Virus record (IMG/VR): IMGVR_UViG_3300026479_000029
Location: 1 to 33,018 of that record
Origin: a virus
DNA length: 33,018 bases
Reading direction: 5' to 3' (one strand)
Below the pieces are notes generated by a model. That model searched no databases. It worked only from the letters and a program-made list of their open reading frames with translations, and was not told the DNA's origin. Positions 25,085 to 32,621 of the stretch are shown piece after piece. A program made the translations under genes and the position numbers. Numbering within the stretch: position 1 is the stretch's first letter; each line of letters begins with the position of its first letter.

Positions 25085-25585
25085 TTATTTTGCTTCGTAC
25101 ATTTCTTTAAGCTCATCAATCTTTTTATTATAAGCTTCTTTAATACCGTTTAGACATGCTTCGTACATTTCTTTAGTAAGTCCTTCTCCATGTATCTCAG
25201 CGTTCGCATCTTCTGCTGATTGAGCAACTAATGTTGCAGCTAATACTGCGTTTTCTTTAAGGTATGATTCTACAGTGTGGTCAGGATAGTCATCTTTGTC
25301 ATATTCACATGCTTCTTTGACGGCAGATTCATATGCCTCTGTCATCATTTCTGAAACCGCTTTTGCAACCTCTTCAGTTTCTTCAACTTCTTCAGTTTCT
25401 TCAACTTCTTCAGTTTCTTCAACTTCTTCAGTTTCCGCTTCTTTTTCGTCTTCGTCGTCTTCTTCTACTTCGATTTCATACTCTCCGTCTACTTTGATTT
25501 CGATTTCGTCTTCAGCCAATTTGTCAGTATTTGCTAGATTTTTATTAGCAGCATACTCTTCGAATGATAATATTTTTTTGTCCAT
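25085..25585 (-). CDS. Acidic repeat protein, possible prohead core/internal protein
   Basis: This 166-residue protein begins MDKKILSFEEYAANKNLA; the SFEEYA segment is loosely like the LFESF tag of its upstream neighbours. Residues ~25-72 are almost all Glu, Asp, Val and Thr, including TEEVEE repeats at about residues 51-72. The C-terminal ~90 residues are helical (VAKAVSEMMTEAYESAVKEA, then MYEACLNGIKEAYNKKIDEL). T4 prohead core proteins such as gp67 are small, acidic and Glu/Asp-rich, and are cut up during head maturation; the composition and the neighbouring tagged genes make a similar role possible. This is inference only. A terminator hairpin follows the gene. Confidence 0.6.
   Translation of the reverse strand: MDKKILSFEEYAANKNLANTDKLAEDEIEIKVDGEYEIEVEEDDEDEKEAETEEVEETEEVEETEEVEETEEVAKAVSEMMTEAYESAVKEACEYDKDDYPDHTVESYLKENAVLAATLVAQSAEDANAEIHGEGLTKEMYEACLNGIKEAYNKKIDELKEMYEAK
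25371..25435 (-). repeat. 18-base tandem repeat encoding TEEVEE
   Basis: About 3.6 copies of an 18-base unit (plus-strand form tcttcagtttcttcaact) lie in tandem, with perfect identity over the three full units. They encode EETEEV/TEEVEE repeats in the acidic protein and probably expand or shrink by slippage. Confidence 0.9.
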
Positions 25586-25621
25586 GTTGTGTTGTTGATT
25601 TTTATTATATATCTTAATATA

Positions 25622-26104
25622 TTATAACGTTTCTATTTTGTTGTTTTTCATCCATGCATCTAGTTCTCTTTCTGCTCTGTCGAAAAGTTTATTTCTGTTA
25701 ATATTTAATCCAAATGAATTAAAATAATTTTTCATTAGATAGTACGCAGGTTCTACTGATTCTTCATTAGCAACCATATCGCTAACATGTTTCGAAACTT
25801 CATATGCATAATAGGCTGATTTTTCTGCCATAGGGTTTGTCATAGCATTATAGAATTCTCCACCATAAAATTTACCTACTATATCTCCAAACTTTTGCTT
25901 CATTTCTATCCATGAAATTCCTTCTAATCCAATCCATAATTTAGCTTGAACCGCCTTAGTATCTTTTCTAATAAAACCTTCCTTTGCCATATCCTTAGAT
26001 ATCTCTATGATCTTCTTGGGAATCGGTAGTTTACCGTTATCTTTTTCCCAGTCCTTGATCTCTTTATCATTTACAAATGATTCAAATAATTTAATGTATT
26101 TCAT
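25622..26104 (-). CDS. Protein with MKYIKLFESF tag, otherwise unknown
   Basis: This 160-residue protein starts MKYIKLFESFVNDKEIKDWE. The first ten residues match the tag shared by neighbouring genes, and L-F-E fits the (L/I)-x-E pattern cut by T4-type prohead proteases. The rest is mostly helical, with ELDAWMKNNKIETL at the end and several aromatic residues (AKLWIGLEGISWIEMKQKFG, YYAYEVSKHVSDMVANEE). I recognise no enzyme family. Its neighbours suggest an internal head protein that may be ejected with the DNA, but that is inference. The gap to the upstream gene is 4 bases. Confidence 0.65.
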   Translation of the reverse strand: MKYIKLFESFVNDKEIKDWEKDNGKLPIPKKIIEISKDMAKEGFIRKDTKAVQAKLWIGLEGISWIEMKQKFGDIVGKFYGGEFYNAMTNPMAEKSAYYAYEVSKHVSDMVANEESVEPAYYLMKNYFNSFGLNINRNKLFDRAERELDAWMKNNKIETL

Positions 26105-26108
26105 ATTA

Positions 26109-26795
26109 TTATGCCTTTGATCTTTTTTTAATCGTCTTTAGCTTTGCTTTCAAAGCTAATTGGTTTTTTTGAACAGCTATTTTCATGCCATCAACAGAAG
26201 TTTGTTGCATTTGTGATTTTAACAATGCCGTTTCTATTTTATCAGCTGGTTCTTTTGATTTATCTTTAGACATCTTATTTATTTTCTCAATAAAATCTTT
26301 GTTTTTCTTAGATAAACTCTTTTGTTTTTTAGAAAGATCTTTTATTTTTTCTTTATCTGTTTTTGGTTTACTTTTCTTTTTCTCTAGAATAAATTGATCT
26401 AAAGATAAAACACTAACCATTTCTTCAACTTTACTCATCTTTTTAGATAGTTCCATTGCCCAATCAACTCCTTCATCTCCACCCCATATTAACCAAGAAA
26501 CATAACCTTTATCTTTCCATGGAGTTTCTTTTAATTCAGGTTTAATAGATGAATTTTTTCTATGTCTATTAAATGAAGCCATACGTTTTACTGTATCTCC
26601 AGATATGTTTTCACCTTTAGCTAATTGATGTGCTCTTGCCCAACCAACTGCAGTTCCAGCGTCCACTTCTTCGCGACCATACTTTTCTTTCCAATCGATT
26701 GCCATTTGAGCATTTTTCTTTGCCGCTTCTGGATAATCGCTGTAAGTATCGTCATCTCTGACTTCAGATTCTAAAAACAATTTAATATACTTCAT
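26109..26795 (-). CDS. Tagged protein with conserved phage domain and Lys-rich coiled coil
   Basis: This 228-residue protein starts MKYIKLFLESEVRDDDTYSD, the shared tag with one extra Leu. Residues ~20-125 form a domain I recall from many phage head-region proteins: YPEAAKKNAQMAIDWKEKYG, AVGWARAHQLAKGENISGDT, KRMASFNRHRKN, then WLIWGGDEGVDWA. Its function is unknown to me. Residues ~150-228 are very Lys-rich and helical (KKKSKPKTDKEKIKDLSKKQ), and follow the sequence D-Q-F-I-L-E-K, which matches the (I/L)-x-E cleavage pattern. A basic segment suits binding packaged DNA. The start context ATATATAATACATGAA is shared with the metallopeptidase-like gene. Confidence 0.65.
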   Translation of the reverse strand: MKYIKLFLESEVRDDDTYSDYPEAAKKNAQMAIDWKEKYGREEVDAGTAVGWARAHQLAKGENISGDTVKRMASFNRHRKNSSIKPELKETPWKDKGYVSWLIWGGDEGVDWAMELSKKMSKVEEMVSVLSLDQFILEKKKSKPKTDKEKIKDLSKKQKSLSKKNKDFIEKINKMSKDKSKEPADKIETALLKSQMQQTSVDGMKIAVQKNQLALKAKLKTIKKRSKA

Positions 26796-26798
26796 GTA

Positions 26799-29759
26799 TT
26801 ATATATTTTGTTTTCTGTGTGATTGATCAAAGTAATTCTGTTCCTTTAACCCGTCATCATGACCTTCATCTCTAACTTCTTTAGCGACATCTTTATCAGC
26901 ATCTCCCCAAGTTCCTTTACCTTTTGTTAAAAATGCATTTACTCGAGCATATCCCCATTGTTGTTCAGTTGCACCAGGTCTATGACCAGTTTTCCATGCT
27001 GCCATTCCTCTTCTCATAATAATTCTAATGATACCAATTGGCACACCAGTTTCTTCTGATTTTGTCTTAAGTGCTTTTTCAATTTTAGGATCACTGATTG
27101 GACCTCTATCGCCTTCAGCCTTTTCTAGAATAACACATTCTGCCAATTCTTCCTGAGCAAATGTATTATATTCTTTTGACCATGCCTTCCATTTAGATGG
27201 TCTAGCATAATCAGATAAAATCATATCAATAGCATCTGGTTGAGAAATCTGAGAATTAATATCGTTCCATACTTTATCTGCTAACCATCTACCAGCTTTT
27301 GCGTTTAGATAATATAGCGCTCCAGCATCTGAGAACTTCCAACCCCTTGTCAATATTCCCCATACATCGTTCCATATTTCTTCAATTTCATAAGTGTCCA
27401 TATGAACATCTAGAGTTCCCCAAAAACCATACATTTGATTAATATCATCAGCGTCATATTGTTTTTTCATACCGAATTTAAAATTAGGCACTTTACTTTC
27501 TGTAATTAAATCTTCGTTTAACTTTACTAATAAAGAATTAAAAAATCTGGGTGATAAAGATTCTACGAATCCTCTTTCTTCAGCATCATTCTCTATCCAC
27601 TCTCTGTCTTTAGAAGAAAGTTTTTTATAATCTTTATCAAATCTGTGATGTGCTATTAAATCATAAATATCTTCTAAGTTATAATTACCTTCATTAGCCA
27701 TTTTCATATCGATCCAAACTCTAATAATATCTGCATAATCTTTAGCAGTTAATTTTGTTTTATTACCCCAAGTTGTTCTATCATTAAGATCAAACATCTG
27801 TTTAGCAAACTTATCAATATTACCAGATTTAAAATATATTGTAGCTCTTTGTCTTCCATTATCTAATAATTCCCAAGTTTCTTCTCTATCATCATGTGGA
27901 TCTAATCTCCAACCAGCTGAATGATTTACCCTAATATCACACAAACTTGAATTACTATCAACTTGTACAGTCCAATGACCAGAAGATTGATATGTTTTTC
28001 CTTTAGCATATTTAATCTTTTCTTCATTAACTACTGATTCTTCAAGAGTTGAAACAAAGTCAAATAATATTTTACCTTCTTCTCTACCTCTTAAATCAAT
28101 TAAAAGTTCTTCAGAAGCTGGACCCATGTTTTCCCAACGTTTATCAGTTTTTTGAATTCTTCCTAATTTAGGTTCTTCTTGAAAAACATAAATCATTTGT
28201 AATTTATCTCCTAATCTAACGCCGACGGCATCACCTTCTCTTTTTGAAAAGTAAATATCACCATCATTACCTGGTTTAGAAAAATCAGTTGATGTGTGTT
28301 TAGCTCTTTCGTTAACTACTGATTCATATACTGAATATCCATTGGATCTAGCAAAAACACTAGACTCATCGTTCCATTGTTCTTTAGTACTACTTATTGA
28401 AACTTGCATATAATTCTTTGCACCTAAATCTGGCTGTATAAGAAAAACTAAATCATCACTACCAACATAAAGATCCCAATTTCTACCTGATTTTTGAGTT
28501 AGTAATAATTGAAAATTAGAATCTAATTCATTTTTAAGTTGTCTTGTATTTGGAAAGCTTCCACGACCTGTAGAAAAACCATCTCTGTATTCTAGTTCAT
28601 CTCCAAAAGAAAGTTGATCTACAAATTTTTGTAATCTTTCTTCTTCATCTTTCTCAAAATAAAACTCATTAACTTGAGATTCAGTAAGACCTAATGATTT
28701 ATTAACTAGATCTACAATCACACTAGAGTAATCGTCCTTCAAAGCCCATTTAATTGTTTGACCCTGACTTCTTGCTTTTTTGTTTATCCATTTAAGATGC
28801 GTTGCATCAGTAAGAAACTCGGAAGCTTCTTTTGCAATTCTCTTTGGATCCTTTTTCCATTCTTCAATAGTAGTGCCAAAGTTATTACCGTATGTAGAAC
28901 CATTAGTTCTTTTAAGGTTATTGATTCCACCAATCTTAATGTATATGTCATTATTAATAGGCATTGCTTCAAAGAAAACTACGTCTCTTTCACTTGCATC
29001 ATTTTCTCCAGATACTTGATCAATAGCATAAGTACTATGAACTCTCCATGTAGGTTCGCCCTTTACGTTGTACGGTGCTGAGTGTGTATCTCCACCGAAT
29101 TCAGAAGCTTTTAACTTATATGCTTTAGCTTCAGTAACTACTGATTCTAATATCTTTGAATTTTTATCTATTGAAAAGATAGTTTCCTCTTTTCTTATAA
29201 TAGAAATTCCCTTAAATGTTGGTTTGTTAAAATATTTGTTGTTTCCGTTCTCGTATCTTTTTAATGAAGGGTGATCTGCAAACACACCGCCCGGAATGTT
29301 GTATATAATAGTTCCCTTTGGTAACACTATATTTGTATAATTACCAATTTGAACACCTTCAATATCTTTTTTTAATTTATATTTTCTATTATCTAAAGTA
29401 TATGTACCTCCACTCATAGTACCTGAGTTTGGTCTAAATGTTGCTTCATCCACTGACTCATCTTTTTTATCACCATATAATTCATGATATTTCTTTACAT
29501 GCTTAGATGTTTTAACTTCACCTTTTTCTCTAGCTTCTTTATCACCTGGCATTTCTTTATATGCACTAGAATCATCGTCATCCATGTCTGATTGTTTTTT
29601 TATCTGATCTTTTTTATCTTCAATCTCATCGTCATCTAATCCTCTGTGATATGGTTTTGGACCAGGTTTTGCTTCTGACAAATAGTATGCAGTATACTCT
29701 TCTCTTGTCATGTTTAGTTTTGCGGCTTGCATTCCTAGGAAATCGTTAAAATTGCTCAT
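26799..29759 (-). CDS. Large multi-domain protein, candidate internal-head polyprotein
   Basis: I place the start at 29759 (MSNFNDFLGMQAAKLNMTRE, 986 residues), 10 bases after the upstream stop; an in-frame ATG 75 bases earlier overlaps that gene. A motif recurs between globular segments: ESVDE at 101-105, ESVVTE at 205-210, ESQVNE at 360-365, ESVVNE at 479-484 and ESVVNE at 574-579. YLSE at 26-29, LITE at 751-754 and VILE at 876-879 also fit (L/I/V)-x-E. The same motif type forms the N-terminal tags of neighbouring genes. The last ~100 residues hold a known phage domain (GMAAWKTGHRPGATEQQWGY, then ARVNAFLTKGK; probably DUF5824). The simplest reading is a chain of six to nine segments separated by prohead-protease-like sites. 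Cleavage is inferred. Confidence 0.75.
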   Translation of the reverse strand: MSNFNDFLGMQAAKLNMTREEYTAYYLSEAKPGPKPYHRGLDDDEIEDKKDQIKKQSDMDDDDSSAYKEMPGDKEAREKGEVKTSKHVKKYHELYGDKKDESVDEATFRPNSGTMSGGTYTLDNRKYKLKKDIEGVQIGNYTNIVLPKGTIIYNIPGGVFADHPSLKRYENGNNKYFNKPTFKGISIIRKEETIFSIDKNSKILESVVTEAKAYKLKASEFGGDTHSAPYNVKGEPTWRVHSTYAIDQVSGENDASERDVVFFEAMPINNDIYIKIGGINNLKRTNGSTYGNNFGTTIEEWKKDPKRIAKEASEFLTDATHLKWINKKARSQGQTIKWALKDDYSSVIVDLVNKSLGLTESQVNEFYFEKDEEERLQKFVDQLSFGDELEYRDGFSTGRGSFPNTRQLKNELDSNFQLLLTQKSGRNWDLYVGSDDLVFLIQPDLGAKNYMQVSISSTKEQWNDESSVFARSNGYSVYESVVNERAKHTSTDFSKPGNDGDIYFSKREGDAVGVRLGDKLQMIYVFQEEPKLGRIQKTDKRWENMGPASEELLIDLRGREEGKILFDFVSTLEESVVNEEKIKYAKGKTYQSSGHWTVQVDSNSSLCDIRVNHSAGWRLDPHDDREETWELLDNGRQRATIYFKSGNIDKFAKQMFDLNDRTTWGNKTKLTAKDYADIIRVWIDMKMANEGNYNLEDIYDLIAHHRFDKDYKKLSSKDREWIENDAEERGFVESLSPRFFNSLLVKLNEDLITESKVPNFKFGMKKQYDADDINQMYGFWGTLDVHMDTYEIEEIWNDVWGILTRGWKFSDAGALYYLNAKAGRWLADKVWNDINSQISQPDAIDMILSDYARPSKWKAWSKEYNTFAQEELAECVILEKAEGDRGPISDPKIEKALKTKSEETGVPIGIIRIIMRRGMAAWKTGHRPGATEQQWGYARVNAFLTKGKGTWGDADKDVAKEVRDEGHDDGLKEQNYFDQSHRKQNI

Positions 29760-29769
29760 GTTGTTTTTA

Positions 29770-30225
29770 TTATTTTGGTAATCTAACCATAGTATCTTTA
29801 GTTTGGCTTTTATCTGTATTCTTGACAAAATCAAAGTTTTTATAAAACTTATTTAATCTAGAAATAGAAGTTGCACCAAAATCTTTAGAAGGTGTTAGAT
29901 ATATTTTTAAATTTTGTGTGTCGGCATAGTCAGTAATTCTTGACATAACCTTAGAACCGATTCCTTTATTTCGGTCCTCTTTTTGTATTTTTATTTTACT
30001 AAGTTGTAAGTATTTACCGTTATCATATAAATCTAATTCTATATTGAATTGATCTTCTAATTCCTGTAAGATAAATTGTTCTCCTAAAATAGGTGTATTA
30101 TCATGATTACATTTATGACAAATAAACACATCGTGTCCACCGTCTTCTATTTCCCAAGACCAACCACAGTTATCACAAGATACCTTGTTTGCTGTAAACT
30201 CTTCGAATAGTTTTATGTATTTCAT
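29770..30225 (-). CDS. Tagged zinc-ribbon plus GNAT acetyltransferase-like protein
   Basis: This 151-residue protein starts with the shared tag MKYIKLFEEF. A zinc ribbon follows: C17-x2-C20 and C36-x2-C39 in CDNCGWSWEIEDGGHDVFIC then HKCNHDN, a module I recall from many phage proteins. Residues ~55-150 are a short GNAT fold with strands (KYLQLSKIKIQ), the acetyl-CoA loop R85-N-K-G88-I-G90, a helix (SKVMSRITDYADTQ) and a C-terminal Asn/Phe-rich end (RLNKFYKNFDFVKNTDKS). It may acetylate a protein or small molecule; the target is unknown. If the tag sends it into the head it could act in the host at infection start (inference). It starts 1 base after the upstream stop. Confidence 0.78.
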   Translation of the reverse strand: MKYIKLFEEFTANKVSCDNCGWSWEIEDGGHDVFICHKCNHDNTPILGEQFILQELEDQFNIELDLYDNGKYLQLSKIKIQKEDRNKGIGSKVMSRITDYADTQNLKIYLTPSKDFGATSISRLNKFYKNFDFVKNTDKSQTKDTMVRLPK

Positions 30226-30226
30226 A

Positions 30227-30925
30227 TTAAAATTTAGGTATACCTCCTATTTTTGCTGCTCTTCGTCTCCAAAGATCTAATACTTGTTCTCTTTCTTCGT
30301 CGTTAATAACACCCTGTTCCTGTTGCGTATCTAAATATCTACGAACAGTATCACTCATGTTTTCTTTTCTCTTCTTAGCCTCATATCTTAATCCTTGTAA
30401 ATTAGCATCTACCTCTTTAGGTAACATTAGATATTGAGATTTTGGTAAAAGTCCCATTTTTATATAGGCTCTTAGTTCACTATCGTCTTCATTAGGTTTG
30501 CCGTTTCTGTAATTTCCAGTGTCAATCCCATCTTGTGTAATATGTTCCATTTCATGGCGAACAACATCCGCTAAATGAAAATATACTGTTGACCATTCTC
30601 CTGGAATCCACTCAGGATTTAAAGCAAAGTCTATAATAATATAAGGTGTTTGAAAGTCACCGTGATCATCATCGTCTCTGCCATCGGCACCTGTTGAATC
30701 TAATACTTGAAATCCTTCATATTTTTTATCAATATCAATAGTAGCTTCAATATCAAACTCTAAACCTCTCTCTTCAATTTGGTCTCCATAATTTATTGTA
30801 GCGTTCCCGCCTTTATATGATTTAACCCATTTATTGAATATAGCTTTAGTTAATTTAGAAGCTAATCCGTCATATGCAGATCTTCCTTCACCAATAAAAC
30901 TTTCATATGTTCTAATATGTTTCAT
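30227..30925 (-). CDS. Tagged HExxH metallopeptidase-like protein
   Basis: This 232-residue protein starts MKHIRTYESFIGEGRSAYDG, a variant of the shared tag, where F-I-G-E fits a prohead-protease site. The zincin motif V-V-R-H-E-M-E-H-I-T puts H124, E125 and H128 at the metal site; E171 in LPKEVDANLQGL is a candidate third ligand. An acidic Asp-rich loop lies at residues ~80-90. The C-terminal ~60 residues are basic and helical (YEAKKRKENMSDTVRRYLDT, then LWRRRAAKIGG). It is likely a zinc peptidase, target unknown; the candidate third ligand should be checked by structure. It follows a terminator, so a promoter must lie within the preceding ~40 bases. Confidence 0.75.
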   Translation of the reverse strand: MKHIRTYESFIGEGRSAYDGLASKLTKAIFNKWVKSYKGGNATINYGDQIEERGLEFDIEATIDIDKKYEGFQVLDSTGADGRDDDDHGDFQTPYIIIDFALNPEWIPGEWSTVYFHLADVVRHEMEHITQDGIDTGNYRNGKPNEDDSELRAYIKMGLLPKSQYLMLPKEVDANLQGLRYEAKKRKENMSDTVRRYLDTQQEQGVINDEEREQVLDLWRRRAAKIGGIPKF

Positions 30926-30936
30926 GTATTATATAT
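30921..30936 (-). promoter_or_regulatory. Start-region element shared with the gene at 26795
   Basis: The 16 bases ATATATAATACATGAA (minus strand), spanning the start codon, occur identically here and at 26791-26806, and the core TATAATACATG recurs inside the hairpin near 25037. No Shine-Dalgarno sequence is present. It resembles a -10 box but lies too close to the ATG for a normal leader, so a translation-initiation role is more likely than a promoter. Confidence 0.3.
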
Positions 30937-30963
30937 CATTTAAATTTAACTGCACTTTAAAGC

Positions 30964-30992
30964 AAAAAAAATGAGGTTCGTTAGAACCTCAT
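30964..30992 (-). terminator. Strong minus-strand intrinsic terminator
   Basis: Perfect 9-base arms at 30971-30979 and 30984-30992 (ATGAGGTTC and GAACCTCAT) flank a 4-base loop. On the minus strand a run of seven T follows. It lies 24 bases after the stop of the 81-residue gene and ends the operon containing uvdE. The plus-strand side has only a short T run, so it works mainly for minus-strand transcripts. Confidence 0.9.
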
Positions 30993-31015
30993 TTTCATGG
31001 TTAGTTGAGACTTTG

Positions 31016-31261
31016 TTAACCGTTTACTTGACCGGTTTTGCCTACTTGTGTACCTTCATCGCTATCAACGAAAATTTGATCTAGAACTTCTATATACCCA
31101 TTTGCATCGGCTACTGTTCTTACTAATTTATCCATTTCTTCAATGACTTGTGGGTGTTCACCAATTCCCACTGCATTTTTAGAATACACTTCTAATGTTG
31201 CAATTGCCTCTAATCTCATAGCGACATACTTAGCTCTAAGAGCGTCTACTTTTAAACTCAT
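31016..31261 (-). CDS. Small helical protein of unknown function
   Basis: This 81-residue protein begins MSLKVDALRAKYVAMRLEAI and is almost entirely helical, with an N-terminal amphipathic pattern, a short turn (GIGEHPQ) and a second helix (EEMDKLVRTVADANGYIEVL). It overlaps the end of the membrane protein gene by 4 bases (ATGA junction), consistent with coupled translation, and is followed by a strong terminator. I have the impression that similar short proteins occur in other marine phages, but I cannot assign a function. Confidence 0.6.
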   Translation of the reverse strand: MSLKVDALRAKYVAMRLEAIATLEVYSKNAVGIGEHPQVIEEMDKLVRTVADANGYIEVLDQIFVDSDEGTQVGKTGQVNG

Positions 31262-31464
31262 AATTTGTTGTTATTTAATTCTTTTAATTGATCAATGATT
31301 GTCTGTAATGCACTAAATACGATTGATGCTATCATAAACATCCAAAATCTAGTAGATTCTTGGCCCGCAATTAATGATACAATGGCAAATACCAAGAATA
31401 ATGTTCCTTGTACACCAACTGCTCTGTTAGACAATTTTCTCAATACATTTTTAATTTTTTTCAT
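31258..31464 (-). CDS. Small membrane protein with two transmembrane segments
   Basis: This 68-residue protein begins MKKIKNVLRKLSNRAVGVQG, a basic N-terminus, and has two hydrophobic helices at roughly residues 17-33 and 38-58 with a short polar loop (GQESTR) between them, ending in a charged tail (KELNNNKL). Size, topology and basic N-terminus would fit a small holin or another inner-membrane accessory protein. No lysis enzyme is recognised next to it, so a holin role is only a possibility. It overlaps the helical protein gene downstream by 4 bases. Confidence 0.6.
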   Translation of the reverse strand: MKKIKNVLRKLSNRAVGVQGTLFLVFAIVSLIAGQESTRFWMFMIASIVFSALQTIIDQLKELNNNKL

Positions 31465-31483
31465 ATACTAATTTTTATAATGG

Positions 31484-32416
31484 TTATACTAACTCTAATT
31501 GATATTGTTTCAAATATTTTTGTAGAGCCAATTCTTTTGCTTTTACTTCTAACTCAATATCCAGATACAGGCCATATGTTTCTATATACTCATAAATATA
31601 ATCTGCATGCGCACGCTTATTCGTTTGAGTCTCGTCTTCATGTAATTGTTGACATGAAGAATAATGCACTAATTGTTTGATACCTTTTGGCCATGATTTA
31701 GCTGCAAGTTTAAGTGCTTCTTCTTGCGATAATACACCTGGATGGCACCAATGGTGATGATAATCAAACGTGATAGGAACACCAACTTTACTGAATACGC
31801 CTTCGTATAGATCTTCAGTCGTGTACTGACTTTCTTTGTCATCGTTTTCTACAACTAATCGAGTACGTACAGAATCGTCAAGTAATTTGAAATTATCCAC
31901 AAATCTTTGCATTGCTTCTTCTTTACCACCTTGTGTGGTATTGACATGTATATTGATTGGTGCAGAGTGATCTCTTGGTAAACCAAGTAAATCCATAATT
32001 TCACCATGTTTGTTGAGATCAATAATACATTTGTCAACTACTCGTTGTGTAAGCGATGCCAATACATCGAATGGGCCAGGGTGGAATGTCAAACGTTGGC
32101 CATTATCCATTGCAATTTTACCAGCACCTTTAAGAACATTCACAATTTTATTGTAATCTGGTAAATCAGACAATTCATACTCGCTCATCCATGGAAACAT
32201 GTCAGAACTAATACGAAAGAGTTTGATGCCATTACGATTATTCCAATTAATTACTTTAACTAAATCTTTTACATTTAATAATGCAAGCTCTGATGCATAC
32301 TCAATACCTTTAGCTGCAAACGTACGTTTAATCATGCTACGATTAGTAGTAACTTTTTCAGATTTCTGTAAAGTAGTATTGATACAACAATATCCGTAAT
32401 TATTTGTTTTTTCCAT
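31484..32416 (-). CDS. uvdE: UV damage endonuclease (UvdE family)
   Basis: This 310-residue TIM-barrel enzyme nicks DNA next to UV photoproducts such as pyrimidine dimers and starts an excision route independent of UvrABC. Family motifs are present in order: GYCCINTTL at residues 8-16, RISSDMFPW at 68-76, FHPG at 111-114, NIHVNTTQGG at 155-164, VVENDD at 188-193, the metal-binding DYHHHWCHPG at 218-227, and VHYSS at 250-254. Conserved His, Glu and Asp residues for the metal cluster are all visible. Length is normal for bacterial UvdE. A phage in sunlit water would gain from repairing its genome early in infection. Its start overlaps the upstream membrane protein gene by 17 bases. Confidence 0.95.
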   Translation of the reverse strand: MEKTNNYGYCCINTTLQKSEKVTTNRSMIKRTFAAKGIEYASELALLNVKDLVKVINWNNRNGIKLFRISSDMFPWMSEYELSDLPDYNKIVNVLKGAGKIAMDNGQRLTFHPGPFDVLASLTQRVVDKCIIDLNKHGEIMDLLGLPRDHSAPINIHVNTTQGGKEEAMQRFVDNFKLLDDSVRTRLVVENDDKESQYTTEDLYEGVFSKVGVPITFDYHHHWCHPGVLSQEEALKLAAKSWPKGIKQLVHYSSCQQLHEDETQTNKRAHADYIYEYIETYGLYLDIELEVKAKELALQKYLKQYQLELV

Positions 32417-32603
32417 TTATATAGTTTATTATAAAGTTAATAGTAAGTAGTACCAAATATGCTGGCCAAAAGAGACCCACTAAAATTCTTTCTAGCATAT
32501 TAAATCTTAAATCCTCTCTGTCTATTGTAGAAATTAAGAAATCATATAGTGCATTTACAATGACACCATATAAAAGATAATATGAAAGTGTGTTAATAGT
32601 CAC
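32400..32603 (-). CDS. Small membrane protein
   Basis: This 67-residue protein has hydrophobic helices at roughly residues 7-25 and 40-61 (RILVGLFWPAYLVLLTINFI), joined by a charged loop (STIDREDLRFNMLE). No signal for export or lipidation is seen. It overlaps the start of uvdE by 17 bases and may be expressed together with it. The function is unknown. Confidence 0.55.
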   Translation of the reverse strand: MTINTLSYYLLYGVIVNALYDFLISTIDREDLRFNMLERILVGLFWPAYLVLLTINFIINYINGKNK

Positions 32604-32621
32604 TTAAGTTATATGTGGTTT

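Noticed and set aside
29760-29834. Upstream start extending the polyprotein gene by 25 residues
   Set aside because: It would overlap the preceding gene, and the extension looks like out-of-frame sequence; the ATG at 29759 follows an A-rich leader.
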